Shown one piece after another: positions 45,199-56,953 of a DNA stretch of 64,000 nucleotides. A program made the position numbers and the translations under genes. Position 1 is the stretch's first letter; every line of letters begins with the position of its first letter. The stretch is from Calamus simplicifolius (Eukaryota > Streptophyta > Magnoliopsida > Arecales > Arecaceae): NCBI GenBank assembly GCA_900491605.1, contig UESW01004355.1:337629-401628 (forward strand), in the 5' to 3' direction. Below the pieces are notes generated by a model. It was not told the DNA's origin. It worked only from the letters and a program-made list of their open reading frames with translations, and searched no databases.

Positions 45199-46280
45199 TA
45201 GAGATGGGCACTAGGCACGGCACGGCTCGAGCCCGCCGGGCCAGCCAAAAAAACTGGCCATACCCGATATGGCCCATTAAAAAAAATTACCGCCCGTAGC
45301 CCATTTTGGGCTGGGTCGTGCCAAGCATGGTAAACCTTGGGCTGTGCCAGGCCCTCTCCCTGGTGACTCCCCTCTCTACCACTCTCTTTTCTCTTCGTTT
45401 CCTTCCCCACCTCTATTTTCTCTTCTTGTTCGCCTGGAAGACCATTGGCTTCTCCATCTAGTCCCTCTGCATCAACCCTAGCAGCGGCAACCTCCACCCC
45501 ATTGAAGCCGACCTCCTTTCGTTGCCTCTCCCAATGGTGACTCCCCCTTCTCCTCCTCCTCTTTCCTCACCCACTACTCCCCCAAAGACCACTCCCTCGA
45601 GCTCCGTGCTTGCCTCAACCTCTCTTCCCTCTTCCCCGATCATGGCGGCTCCGTCCTTCTCCTCTCTCTCTCCCCTCCATCTTTTGGCGCGAGGCTTGGA
45701 AGTACAAAGAGCGTACCCTTCGTTACTGCAACCACGACGTCGGCCATGCCCTCGCCGTTGTCGCCCTCGCCGCAGCTTCCCTCGGCTGGGATGCCCGCCT
45801 CCTCGATGTCCTCGGCCATGATGACCTCGACCTCCTCCTCGACCTCCACCGTGCCAACCCTTCGTCGCCTTCCCAACTCCCCGTTCGCCCCGTTCGCGGC
45901 CGCTTCCCTGGATCGAGTCCCAGCATCCGAACTGTGCCCTCCTCCTCTTCCCCTTCGGCTCCATGCCCTCTATCGATTACTCTGCGCTCAGTGCTGCCCT
46001 GTGCCTCTTTCCATCAATGGAGTGGCTCGGGACCCCCACTAACGCGGTGATCGTTTTATGTAAATCCCTTGTGGGCCGGCATGGCCCAAGCCCTTATGGG
46101 TCGTGCCGGGTTGGCACGCGGGCTATGTCATGCCTAGCCTGCATGGGCCATGCCAACCCAGGCCCTAATGGGCCATGACGGGCTTGGTCCATGGGACAAA
46201 TTTTTCAAGCCCAGTATGACCCCTTTTAATGGGCCGTGCCAAGTATGACCCGATGCCGAGCCACCCAGTGCCCATCTCTA
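45199..46280. mobile_element. Non-autonomous hAT element carrying a captured gene fragment
   Basis: 1082 bp with perfect 13-base inverted ends TAGAGATGGGCAC, and an eight-base target duplication (C/T)CTGGGAT at 45191-45198 and 46281-46288. Subterminal DNA has many GGGCC(A/C), CATGGGC and GTGCC(A/G) motifs. Its centre is GC-rich coding-like DNA unlike the AT-rich host element. Confidence 0.9.
45464..46040 (+). pseudogene. Captured fragment of a SagB/nitroreductase-like gene
   Basis: Across frames the plus strand encodes NPSSGNLHPIEADLL, the flavin-binding motif region of SagB-type nitroreductase-like oxidoreductases (usual form R-x-x-P-S-x-G-x-x-x-P). EAWKYKERTLRYCNHDVGHA and LAAASLGWDARLLD follow, matching the W-R-Y-x-x-R-x-x-x-D-x-G-H-A segment of the same family. 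PSIDYSALSAAL further on resembles the C-terminal part. Frame changes near 45660 and 45890 and lack of a start show it is a pseudogene. No clear intron is visible within the fragment. Family call is from motifs only. Confidence 0.7.
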
Positions 46281-46947
46281 TCTGGGATTACACCTGAATG
46301 TATACTTGCTATAGGGGAGACTTTAAAAAATGAGATTAATAGGTGGTTCTTTATGCATTATGAAGGGCCACTATTGGAAGCTTGGCTTAACAAATAAATG
46401 GCTAAGTTCTACCGTGTACTACCTTCAGTGGCAGCCCCTTTTGAAAGTTATGCTTATGTGCCTAATGTCTTTATGCCTTCAATGCATGGTGTCCATCAAG
46501 GTGGCCCACCTATATTTATGCCTCCTCCCATGCATGCTGCCACTCAAGGTGGACCTATTTCATTCATGCAGCCATTATTCAGGTCAAGCAGTGAAGATAG
46601 CATCTCCTAGGGTCATACCCTTTCTCTTGGTGGCAGTTCAAAATAATTTATTTATAACACATCTGCACCTTCATCTCATCAAACTAAATTTGGCGGTCAT
46701 CGTTGGCTGTAACATATATTTCTATAGTAGTAGTTAAGGAATGATATTTTGTGATAAATGACTTCTATATATGTTAAACCATATTATGTGATATGTTAAC
46801 TTATGTTTGATAAATTTTGCTGTACATAGAAAGATTGTCGTTACTTTATTGCAATGTATATTAGAACACAATTTATCTTTAAATATTGGCTATCAACACA
46901 CAGTTATGCATATGATTGTATCATTAACTCCTCTCTTTTTGTAATAG

Positions 46948-48240
46948 ATGGATACTTTGCATGATCTTATGGTGTTTTTAATAGATGAGGACAATATTTG
47001 GCAAGACATCATAACTGTACTGATAGGTAATGGTATCATTGATTTGCAATATTGTAACATTATTTTGAAGGTGCCATATCGAACTCGTTCATTCTTGGGT
47101 CACGAACTCATAACAGATATGTTGAGTGAACATCCAGATAGAGGTTATGATCACTTTAGGATGACAAGCACTATATTCTTTAAGCTAGAAGAGTTGCTTG
47201 TTTCACGTGGCTTTGTAACTAACACACGCAATGTTATGGTACAGGAGCAACTAACTATTTTTCTTTACAGCATAGGTTATGGTGTGACCAATAGAATACT
47301 GGCTAAAACTTTTTAGCACTCAGGAGAGACAATATCTCGATATTTTAATAATGTACTAAAAAAATTTGTTTATTGAAGCGATAATTTATAGTTTAATCGA
47401 GTCAGGATACTGAGTGCACCCACGAATCCGTGAGAATAACCATTTTCATCCTTACTTCATGGTACATATGGATAGGATGAAATGTTGTTTTTAATTTTTA
47501 ATTTTATTAACTTGTCTTTGATAAAGTTGGTCGCATCATAAAATGCTATTGGAGCTGTTGATGGTACGTACATACCTGCGTTAATCAAGAAAAGCAAATG
47601 ATCATGCTTTCGTAATCGAAAGGGCACCATTTTTCAAAATGTAATGGCTACAGTATCATTTGATCACTCTTTCCTTTTTGTTTGTATTGGATGGAAAGGA
47701 TATGTTGCCGACATGAGAGTCCTACGTTGGTCTATCGAGTCAGAAAGCTTTATCGTACCAGAAGGTATTTATTTTTTTTCTATTTAATTGATTTTATATT
47801 TTATTGAAGTTCTGAGTGGTTTAAGTAAAGGCATTATTATCGTATATAGGAAAATATTATCTTGTTGACTCAGGATATGCCAATATGGATAAGTTTCTTG
47901 CTCCATATCGGGATAATAGGTACCATCTAAGTACGTTTAACAATCCTAAAGCTCGACGATATAACAATTATCAAGACTTATACAACCATCGACATGCTAA
48001 ACTCAGAAATTATGTAGAGAAGGCCTTTGGAATTCTTAAGAAGCAATATAATTCTTAGAAGTCCCATCCCATTTCCCTTCTAGGTTTAAAAATGTATTAT
48101 AATGGCTTGCTACATCATTCATAACTTCAATATGTCAATTGAACCCTTGCTTGCTGATCGTGATGAGGATGATATCGATCCTTATCTCATTATAGGGATG
48201 ACGAATTCTGAAGAGGTGATAAACTACGCAATTTCATAGC
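46948..48240 (+). pseudogene. PIF/Harbinger DDE transposase, broken
   Basis: 46948-47316 gives the helical N-terminal part (MTSTIFFKLEELLVSRG, EQLTIFLYSIGYG). Past stops and a likely intron, 47548-47600 gives GAVDGTYIPALIKK (first catalytic D), 47640-47765 gives NVMATVSFDHSFLFVCIGW and ADMRVL (second D), and 47849-48045 gives YYLVDSGYAN, AKLRNYVEKAFGILKKQY (catalytic E). This is the DDE_4 pattern (PF13359) of Harbinger transposases. Several stops and frameshifts make it inactive, although the three catalytic positions remain readable. Confidence 0.85.
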
Positions 48241-49087
48241 TAATAGGCTATGGGTTGCTCGTAACAGGCGAAGTAAGTCTAACATGCATCCTTTTATTAT
48301 GAACAATTTTTTCTTTAATTTTATAAGTTAGTATATTTACCATGATTGACTTTATTAATAGTGCAACGTATTATGTAATCTGAGTTTCATATTCGTTTCA
48401 CTGTAATGCAAGAAATAAAGCTGCATGCTCTTGAGGTTTAGTAATGTCTTCTAAAAGTTATATGTAGTTTTCGTGGGCCATAGACGAGGATCTATAAATT
48501 CTGGCCTAAGTGTCAGCGCGAGGTTACCGGGATCGAGCATGCCTTATACAAGAAGTTTAAATGCAGACAAAAGGCAATTGATACATTTTAGAATTATCAT
48601 CAACCTCCTGATCATCAATCTATCAAAAAAATTGATGATATGGAATATAAAGGAGGAAAAAAAGATATAGTCATGGTCAGGAATGTGGGTGCACCTTTAA
48701 AAAATCCGTTAGTTTTCGTATCCTTTCTTGTAGGCTTTGTACTTGGGTTTCAGTATGGGTAGACTCCGTTAATGCTTTGAGATGGTTATGATTACTATAT
48801 CTTGTTAATGTCATCGTTGCATGATTTCCTGTAGAAGTCTTATCTTAGAGGTTGTATTTTGATAATTATTTGCTGCATTGGATATTTGCATTTATTGCTT
48901 TTTGGCAGTTGTAATGTCGTTGAAAGAGTTTCAGAAGTATGTTATGTTAGTACTCATTTTCTTATTTAATTATATTCTTGGGAGAATAATAGGCAGGCAT
49001 ACACTTGTTTGAAGTAACATATTTTGGAGTAGTTTTGATAATAATTTACTGAATTGAAAAATTAACCTGTGTTGCTTTTAGTGGTTG

Positions 49088-49222
49088 CAGTGCCATTGAT
49101 ATTGAGTACGCTTATTTGCTTGATCCTTGCGTATGTGAAGTGTTGGCTGTGAAATAATGACTTGGAGGGCATTTCTAAATGCAACCATTGTGAAGCATCA
49201 CAGTTTGGCACTCTATCAAAGC
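49088..49222 (+). repeat. Dispersed duplication, first copy
   Basis: GCAGTGCCATTGATATTGAG, GATC(C/A)TTGCGTATGTGAAGT and TGAAGCATCACAGTTTG occur here and again at 50345-50474 in the same order and orientation. Unit content is unknown. Confidence 0.85.
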
Positions 49223-50474
49223 TGAGGGCCATGATATTAGGCATACTCATAGCATTTCCTGAATTGGATGCATGCAAATTGTAACCGTTAGAAAATAATA
49301 GCTGATAATGTCTTCCTGAGCTAACTCAATTATGTCCCTATATCTCGCAACTGGATTATATAGGTAGGTAGCCTGAACAATGATGAAATTGGATTTAGAA
49401 TCAATCATCCATTAAATAGTAGGCAGCTATGTTGTAATATTGACAATTTTTATCAAATCTTGAGATTTTTCTAGGGAACTAGTTTCATGTTAAACTCATT
49501 CCCACTATTTCATCACAATTAATATATTTGAGTGTCAGTTGGATGTTAGGGCGGGCTGCCTTGTGCTATTAGTCTACTTTGATTTTTGAATTTTATTTAT
49601 GACCTGACATGCCTATGGTTTGAAAGCTGCCTCTTATGGATGATTTTTGGATGCATGGCTATTTGTAATAGTCATATGATGAAAGCTAAATCCAATGTTC
49701 TGAGTTCAGATTTTGATGAAAAGTAATAATTTTGCACTACTGACAATGTTTTATTGTTATAGATAAATCAAGGATTGTCTCATGTCAGGTGAGTTTGCAC
49801 ATCTTGAGTTTGCCTATGAACTGTCTTCCCCATATTTCAGTCCTTATCTATTTTATGTTTAGTTAGCTTCTGTTGGACAAACTAGCTTAGTTTTAGTGAT
49901 TTATCCACTTGTTGGTATTAAATAAAGTTACATGTGCCTGATCTAACTACCCTTGTCTATATTCTTTAGTTTCACAAAACTATAATAGACATGAATTTTG
50001 ATAACTTTGAAGAATCAAGTTTACCATAGCATGGTGGTTCCTTATGTTCTGTCGGCAATGCCATTTACCTCTCTATGGATTTTTGGCTTTATCTATGTAT
50101 TAAAACAATTTGCTTCAAGATTTGTGGCTACAACAGTTGAATCTGTTGCAATAGGTTCACACCTGGATCTCAAATTCCCTGAGATAACTCTCATCTCTTT
50201 TGTTGGCAGTAGCAAAGAGTTTCACCAAATTTTGGGTGGACAAAATTGTATCGACCTTCATCTGTTTTCCTCTTCTTGGATGCAAACCAAACTTGCAATA
50301 TTTGCAATTTCAAGGGGATTGGTATGCTTTTCTGTAGACAAGATGCAGTGCCATTGATATTGAGTACACTTATTTGCTTGATCATTGCGTATGTGAAGTG
50401 TCGGCTATGAAATCATGACTTGAAGGGCATTTCAAAATGCAACCGTTGTGAAGCATCACAGTTTGATACTCTAT

Positions 50475-50630
50475 CTTGTATCTACATTATAACTAAATTG
50501 CAGGTAATTGCAAAGTCTATGAATTCTCTTGTATCTACATTCTTGTATCTACATTCTAACTACATTGCAGGTAATTGCAAAGTCTATGAACTCTCTTGTA
50601 TCTACATTCTAAATTGCAGGTATTGTCTCT
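50475..50630 (+). repeat. Short tandem block with CTTGTATCTACATTCTAA units
   Basis: Three imperfect copies of a roughly 60-base unit combining TTGTATCTACATT, AACTA(A/C)ATTGCAGGTAATTG and CAAAGTCTATGAA. It directly follows the second copy of the 135-base duplication. Confidence 0.8.
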
Positions 50631-52811
50631 TGTACAAAGATAAAGTTGATTTTTAGGTGGTACTGATTTCTTGTCGCATTCTCATGTTTATTGTGTCAAT
50701 ATCGAATGCTAATTGCTACTTGAATAGGAATATCTTATGTTTTTTTAGCATGTTTCCTTCATGGGATTTGAGCAGTAAGTGCCATTTATTAGAGCAAGTT
50801 CTACTGTGCTATATAGTTTGATGATATGGAGCCCTACAATGCATTATTTGATAAATATCTATTGAGCTTCATTTATATTCTCGGAACCCAAATGCTTTTT
50901 GCTACTTGATATAAAGACACTAGCAAGTTTTGGACATGCTCTAGGAAACGATGTTTGAATAAGGTGTTATGATTCAATATAAATTCTCAAGAAGTTGCTG
51001 AATATAATTGGCATTAGTGGAGGTCCCAACAAAAATGTTAAGTTAATCTTCCCGACTACTATCTTGATAATTGTTAGGATCTCATGGTTAACAGTATCTT
51101 TTTCTTCCCAGTTAATTGCTCCCAAGAAAACTTCATTAGACAATGGCACATGTAATATGTACTACCGTTTTGGTTTATGTGTAGGCAGCATCTAATGGAA
51201 GACTGTGATTTTGCAAACAGGTATGCATGCATATTACTGAATGAATCCTATTTTTAGCTAGATCACTTTCTTATGTTTCTTTTTAAAAGAGATCAACTGG
51301 ATATATACATTACTAAATGAATTCATAAATTTATGGCTATCTTTAGATGAATCACTTTATGTTGTTTCTCTCTTAAAGTAGATCAACCAACCAAGAAAGT
51401 TTGAGCTAAGAAGGACGAAACATCAGTGCAGCTAATAACATGTAGTAAAAAATGCAAGAATTTTAAGAAGAACCGAGGTTGCATATCAAGATCCATTGAC
51501 TCAAATCCCGGTCACATGTATTAAAAGATGCTTGATATGTATGCTTGTTCATTACATGAGGGCATCTATGTATCCAAACTATAGCTCCATGGTTTTATAT
51601 GCGTGATTGTTCAAATTAAAGTCTATATTTTGTATACTCTCCGGTGCTCAGGATCTTGAGTGGTCTGCAGTGCTGTGAGCGCTTGAAACTTTCTGGAGAA
51701 ATCACGAGCTATCGACACCGTGGTGCCTGCCTTGTACTCTTTTATTAAAATCAAATATAGCATTCCTCTGATTGGAAATATATATACTGATTTTGGATTC
51801 ATAAATTTTAAGTTTCATTCCCAAATATTTATTTTTAAACCATTTAATTTATCGCATTGTACGTTAAGCTCGAAGCCCCATTCACCGTTCAAAACCATGC
51901 TAGGTACATGGATATTTAAAAAAATCCAAACGCTGGTGTCATTATTAAGATAAGTAACTATATAAACTTTTTTTATATTATTTATAATAAAATTTAAAAT
52001 TAAATTAATTTATTTTAAATAAAAATAAAAATTTAATAACTTAATATGTCAAATTTTAATAAAATAATTGATTTAAAGCTATAGATTAGAAAAGGATAAG
52101 ACATATTTTTCAAAACATGAAGGTTGTTATTAAAAAATTAAAATAAAATAAAACTCTCATAAATAGTACCCTTCTTGGAACATACTTGAACAATATTTAA
52201 AAGTTATGCATGATATTAAAATAAAGTAGTTAATTTTTTTGATCTCAACTATTTTGGCTTAATAATATATATTATCAAATATTATATATTATTAAACTCT
52301 TGAATACTAATTATAAATTATTATAATTTAATAATTATTTAAGTTTTATATGTGGAAAAAAGTTCACATGTTTTTTCAATGCATGGAGATGTTGATGAAT
52401 TTGCTGGACCCAGAGTCTTAATTCTTATTTATTTATTAATAAAAAATAATTTATTAAAGTCATTACATTAAAAATTAAATTGATAAACCATTTTTTTTCA
52501 TTGGGTCAAAGGGTATGTTTGATTTTTAAAAAATTCTTCATCTATTCCTAGTGGAATACATGCTTATTTCCATATCATCCAAATACCATTTGTAATAACA
52601 CTACATTAATTGTACTGGAATAATATGGAATACCAAATTTTTATCCAAACAAAACTTTAGAATAATACGAGGAATAAACTATTCCTAGGGAATTCATATT
52701 CCTATTCTAAAATAACTTTTTGACATCCAAACACTATTGAAAAGAATAGAATTTATAAAGAATATTATTTTAAAAATAATAATTTAAATAAAATTAACTT
52801 TCATGCTTGCA

Positions 52812-54076
52812 TCACTCTGGCCTACTTTGTTAGTATCGATGTTCCCAGTAGCATGAGAGTCACTGATTTGACTTATAGGATCACTTCTCTTGGCATTTTT
52901 CCATGGTGTTTCGGTTCTTTAGCAAGGAGCTATCTCGCCGGATTCTCTCTATTCCTCTCATACCGGGCACACATCTGATACCAAATTATGAGAAGATCAT
53001 GTATTTCTGGTGCTCCTACTAGGGACCTCATGAAGATTTATAAGCCACAGTCTTAGCATACGATGGATGCGGCGCAGATATGGTAGCTTCCCATTCATTC
53101 CAGAATTCAGCTCTTTATTTGGAAGCTTGCATAAAACTGTCTTCCTACCTGCTCCCTGCTCTCTAGGAAGGGTCTGTCCATCTAGCCTACTTGCCCATTA
53201 TGCGGACAAAAGGAGAAGACTGTTGATCATGCCATCTTTACTTGCCCTAGAGCGAGACATATCTGGCAGATTATGGGCTACCACTTTGGAGAGTGTAGTA
53301 CTGGTTCTCGATGGTCGATTTTTCTATGCAATATTCGGAGGGGTATCCAATAGCAGGGCACCACTTGGGCCTCCATAGCCTATCAGATCTGATTATCTCG
53401 GAACCTACTTGTTTTCACTAATGATATTGTATCTTCCCACAGGATAGTGAGGAAAGCTATATCTTTATCTGCTGAGTACACACTTCATCGCATTGCTTTT
53501 GATTCTGATAGTCCTAACCATTGGGGCTACTCTGCTACTTCGGCAGTGAACCGGCATAGGTATACATCTCTTGGAAGTCCCCACCTTCAGAGTTTGTCAA
53601 AATCAACTTCGATGGGAATGTTTAGGGTAGATTTGTAGGTTCGACTTTTATTATCCATGGGATTGATGGAGCTATGTTGGTGACGGAAGCCTCGACCTTC
53701 TAGACTCTTTTATTCCTCTGGCCAAGCTTTATGCTACTCGAATCCTTTGTGCTCATAGTCTCTTCATAGAGGAGGACTCTCTTACTGTCATCCGATGGCT
53801 CAAACAAGACTGTTGCGATCATGCGCCAATCAATCCTTTACTCCATGACATTTGGTGCACTCTTCGCTATGCTCACAGAGTCCAGATCCGTTATGTCTAC
53901 CGAAAAATCAACTCTGCGGCTAATTGGATTGCAGCCCTCTGTGGCCTATCACTTCGGATTTCGAAGCTGGAAGTAGGAAGACTCCTACTTTATTGTACTT
54001 AAACAAATTTTGCTTTCTGATCTATTGGTATTACTCGCATTAGACTAGTGTGATCACCGTCTGTACAAAAAAAAAA
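52812..54076 (+). mobile_element. 5'-truncated LINE with RNase H, 11-bp target duplication
   Basis: Flanked by TCATGCTTGCA at 52801-52811 and 54077-54087 and ending in ten A residues. Coding remnants: a C-terminal zinc-binding region around 53190-53280 (CPLC-like, then CP-R-A-R-H-I-W) and an RNase H domain around 53585-53960 (VKINFDG, then later D/E motifs) with several stops. The 3' end GACTAGTGTGATCACC...GTAC-An matches the LINE at 19409, so both are one family. Confidence 0.92.
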
Positions 54077-54087
54077 TCATGCTTGCA

Positions 54088-54339
54088 AAGAAGGTTCTTA
54101 ATGGCAATTTTTTTTGTCAGATTTTGTATTCTTGTTAAAAATAATTTATAATCTTTATTTAAATATATAAAATAATATTGTAATGATTATAGGATTAGCA
54201 TATAAAAGAAAATAAAGAGCTGTTATTAAATATCATTAAATATAATTGAATTTATGATAATAGACAAGAGGATTTGATCAATTTTATTAGAAGGCTAGAA
54301 TAAAAAGGAGAAAATATGTTTTTACTTTGATCTTAGTAT
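54088..54339. other. AT-rich spacer
   Basis: Nothing recognised. Composition changes abruptly at about 54345 to GC-rich DNA. Confidence 0.5.
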
Positions 54340-54976
54340 ATGATGTGGCTGATCCGACGTCGTTAGAGTTAACAGTGAAGAAAACTGACGGAGCCCCGCC
54401 TCGGTCCCGCAGGGCGACTTCGGCCTCCGAGGTCCCCTCGCCCTCGGCTTCGACGTGGCATTCCCTCAAGCTGCCGCCTCGGCCTCGGCCCCGGCTGCCG
54501 CCTCGGCCTCGACCTCGAGCCTTGCAACCTACTACCTCGAGCCACCTGACACCCACGTGACCCACCAACCGCCTGCTGCACCCACGTGGCCCATCAACCG
54601 CCCGCCGCGACCATGTGCTCCGTCACTCGACTGCAACAATGCGTGGCCACACCTCGTAACGGCGTGCACTTGACACGATCAGGTCCGCCTGCCACCCATA
54701 GCGCCGTGCTTGGCAGGTGGCAGGTGGAGCAGGACACCTCTGATATGCTCAGTGTCGGTGGTGACTCATCACCATTAGCCTTGCCTTCCGTCCGTTACCG
54801 AGCAACAGCACCTCGAAATCAGCAACCTTTTGGAAGTAGGGAAAGAGACCTTCGGACAGGTATAAAAGCCCGCACTCATGATGAGGGAAGGATCCTGAAC
54901 TCAAGTCCTCTAGCTCTTTCTGCTAGTTAACCTTTGTCTGTTTCCAAGTTGCTGACTTGAGCGTTGGAGGGTCCCC
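54340..54976 (+). repeat. Gypsy LTR fragment with TATA box
   Basis: GC-rich DNA with TATAAAA at 54861-54867 and near its end GACTTGAGCGTTGGAGGGTC (54955), the same block as near the end of the Tat LTRs at 29544 and 41677. It is cut off at about 54976 by the copia sequence. The glycine/arginine-rich open frames on its minus strand are by-products of composition. Confidence 0.6.
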
Positions 54977-56939
54977 ATCAGAGCAACCGGTCTTATGTGA
55001 AACATGCAAAATCAGACAAACTTGAACCCAAATCTGACAAATATTTTTTCATCGGCTATCCGAAAGAAACAAAAGGATATTACTTCTACAATACTGAAGA
55101 ACAAAAGTTGTTCATTAGTAATAGAGCAGTTTTTCTTGAAAAGGAGTTCCTTAGTGAAGGAACAAATAGCTCTAATGTTGAACTTGAGGAAGTTCATCAA
55201 GTAGAAGGAACAACACAAACCAGTGAACCCCTAGAATCTGAGTTGATTAGATCAAACTCAAAACACATTTTAGATGCACCATTAAGGCGATTTGGTAGAG
55301 TACCACATCAACCGGACAGATACTTGGGTTTCTTGGTCCAGAACGATGATCCTGTTGAACTCGATGAGAACAATGAGGATTCGATCACCTATATGGATGC
55401 TATGCAAAGGACTGACTCTAATAAATGGCTTGATGCCATGAAATCCGAACTTGATTCCATGAAGGACAATAATGTATGGACATTAGTTGACCCACCCGAA
55501 GGGATAAAACCCATAGGATGTAAATGGGTTTTCAAGAGGAAAAGAGGCGCAGACGGAAAGGTAGAGACCTATAAAGCACGTCTGGTTGCCAAGGGGTATC
55601 GTCAACATTATGGTATTGACTATGACAAACGTTTTCTCCTGTGGCAATGCTGAAATCCATTCGGATTATGCTAGCTATAGCAGCACACTTCGATTATGAG
55701 ATTTGGCAAATAGATGTTAAAATCGCTTTTCTAAATGGTGATTTAAGGTGTATGATACAGCCTGAAGGTTTTATATCTGAAGACGAGTCTAAAGTGTACA
55801 GGCTACAAAAGTCTATTTATGGACTTAAGCAAGCATCAAGGAGTTGGAACATACGATTTGATAAAGTGATCAAATCTTATGGCTTTATTAAGTATAAAGA
55901 AGAACCTTGCATTTATAAATGGGCTAACAATTCTGTTATTGTATTTCTTGTCTTATATGGATGATATTCTCTTAATCGGGAATGATATCCATGCATTACA
56001 AGGAATAAAGATATGGTTATCATCACAATTCTCCATGAAAGATCTGGGAGAAGCATCATACATCCTAGGGATAAAGATCTATAGAGATAGATCTAAGAGG
56101 ATGCTAGGTTTATCCCAATCTATGTACATTGACACAGTGCTAAAGAGGTTTAGCATGGAGAATTCCAAGAAAGGCTATCTTCCGATAGGCCATGGAATTC
56201 ATCTTTCTAAGAAGGATTGTCTGACAACTCCTAATGAAAGAGAACGTATGAGTCGAATTCCATATGCTTCGGCAGTAGGATCGATTATGTACACCATGAC
56301 ATGTACAAGACCAGATATGGCATACTCACTAGGAGTAGTGAGTAGATACCAATCTGATCCAGGAGAAAAACACTGGCAAGTTGTTAAGACAATCCTTAAG
56401 TATTTGAGAAATACTAAGGACCAGTGGTTAGTCTATGGAGAGTCTGATTTGAAACTTGTTGGATATACTGATTCCAGTTTTCAATCAGATCATGATGATA
56501 GCAAAAGTGTATCGGGTTTTGTGTTTATCCTAATTGTAGAGATGTTTGCTGAAAAAGTTTCAAGCAACATATAGTGGCAGATTCGGTGTGCGAGGCAGAG
56601 TACATCGCTGCATCAGATGCTGCGAAAGAAGCTGTGTGGCTGCGAAAGTTTATCTCCGAGCTTGGAGTGATACCTTCCCTAGATGAACCAGTCCTGTTAT
56701 ACAGTGACAGCACTGGTGCCATAGCTCAAGCAAAGGAACCACGAGCACATCAGCGCACCAAGCACATACTGTGCCGGTTTCATCTTATTCGAGAGATAGT
56801 AGACCGAGGTGACATAAATCTTCAGAAGATTGATGGAAAGGAAAACCTAGGTGACCCATTTACTAAAGCACTCAGCATCAAGGAGTTTGACAACTATAAG
56901 TTGAAGATGGGTATTAGATACTGTAATGAGTGGCTTTAG
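54977..56939 (+). pseudogene. pol: Copia pol, 3' half (integrase end, RT, RNase H)
   Basis: 54977-55650 has the end of integrase (KYFFIGYPKETKGYYFY, ISNRAVFLEKEF) and the first part of RT (WLDAMKSELDSMKDNNVWTL, GCKWVFKRKRGADG, YKARLVAKGY). After frame changes near 55645 and 55930 come YGLKQASRSWN, the catalytic YMDDILLIGND, TRPDMAYSLGVVSRY, and after another break at 56572 the RNase H end (CEAEYIAASDAAKEAVWLR, LYSDSTGAIAQA, TKHI). It resembles the Tork-like lineage. The 5' half, gag and 5' LTR are absent. Confidence 0.9.
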
Positions 56940-56953
56940 GCTAAGTGGGAGTT

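Larger units (their letters stand above)
44208..46606 (+). pseudogene. Harbinger ORF1, Myb/SANT-like DNA-binding protein, broken
   Basis: Starts ATGCCTAAATCC. The first exon (to about 44569) encodes a Myb/SANT-like domain (PF12776 type): NWTDAFDLIMLPLIRQEN, ETWKKMTNIFNARI, YRNLKNRLKVLKKTFNLY and SGWGWDP. A one-base loss near 44518 shifts the frame before the I-W-E-E-N-I-L stretch. The donor GTGAGT at 44570 pairs with the acceptor before GTTAACAAGGAG (44652), followed by KGKSFPTYDNID and an acidic tail. The frame is then split by a hAT insertion at 45199-46280 and resumes TPECILAIGETLKNEINRW. In intact elements this protein partners the transposase and binds DNA. Confidence 0.75.
42302..52739 (+). 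mobile_element. Candidate large PIF/Harbinger element
   Basis: The left edge GTGTTTGGATG (42304), AGAATAGGGATTGATTC and TTATTCCCTC is matched at the right edge, in inverted order, by the reverse complement of GAATAGTTTATTCC (approx. 52690), CCTATTCTAAAA and CATCCAAACACTA (52726-52738). Between them are a Myb-like ORF1 and a DDE transposase. TTGAA flanks both sides, longer than the three bases usual for Harbinger, so the ends need confirmation. A hAT element interrupts ORF1. Confidence 0.5.
48241..52739 (+). other. Non-coding 3' part of the Harbinger candidate
   Basis: 4.5 kb of AT-rich DNA without recognisable domains. It contains a 135-base duplicated segment (about 49088-49222 and 50345-50474) and a short tandem block (50475-50630). 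51960-52500 is low-complexity A/T. It may in part be ordinary intergenic DNA if the transposon ends earlier. Confidence 0.4.

Noticed and set aside
45458..45964. 168-codon minus frame in the hAT element
   Set aside because: Arginine/glycine-rich shadow; the plus strand carries the recognisable nitroreductase motifs.
52500..52745. Separate MITE with GGGTATGTTTGA and CCAAACACTATT ends
   Set aside because: Possible, but the right end fits better as the inverted partner of the left end at 42302; no matching three-base duplication was found for a separate element.
54287..54568. Arginine/glycine-rich minus frames near 54.4 kb
   Set aside because: Compositional effect of CGGCCTCGGCC simple repeats in the gypsy LTR fragment.
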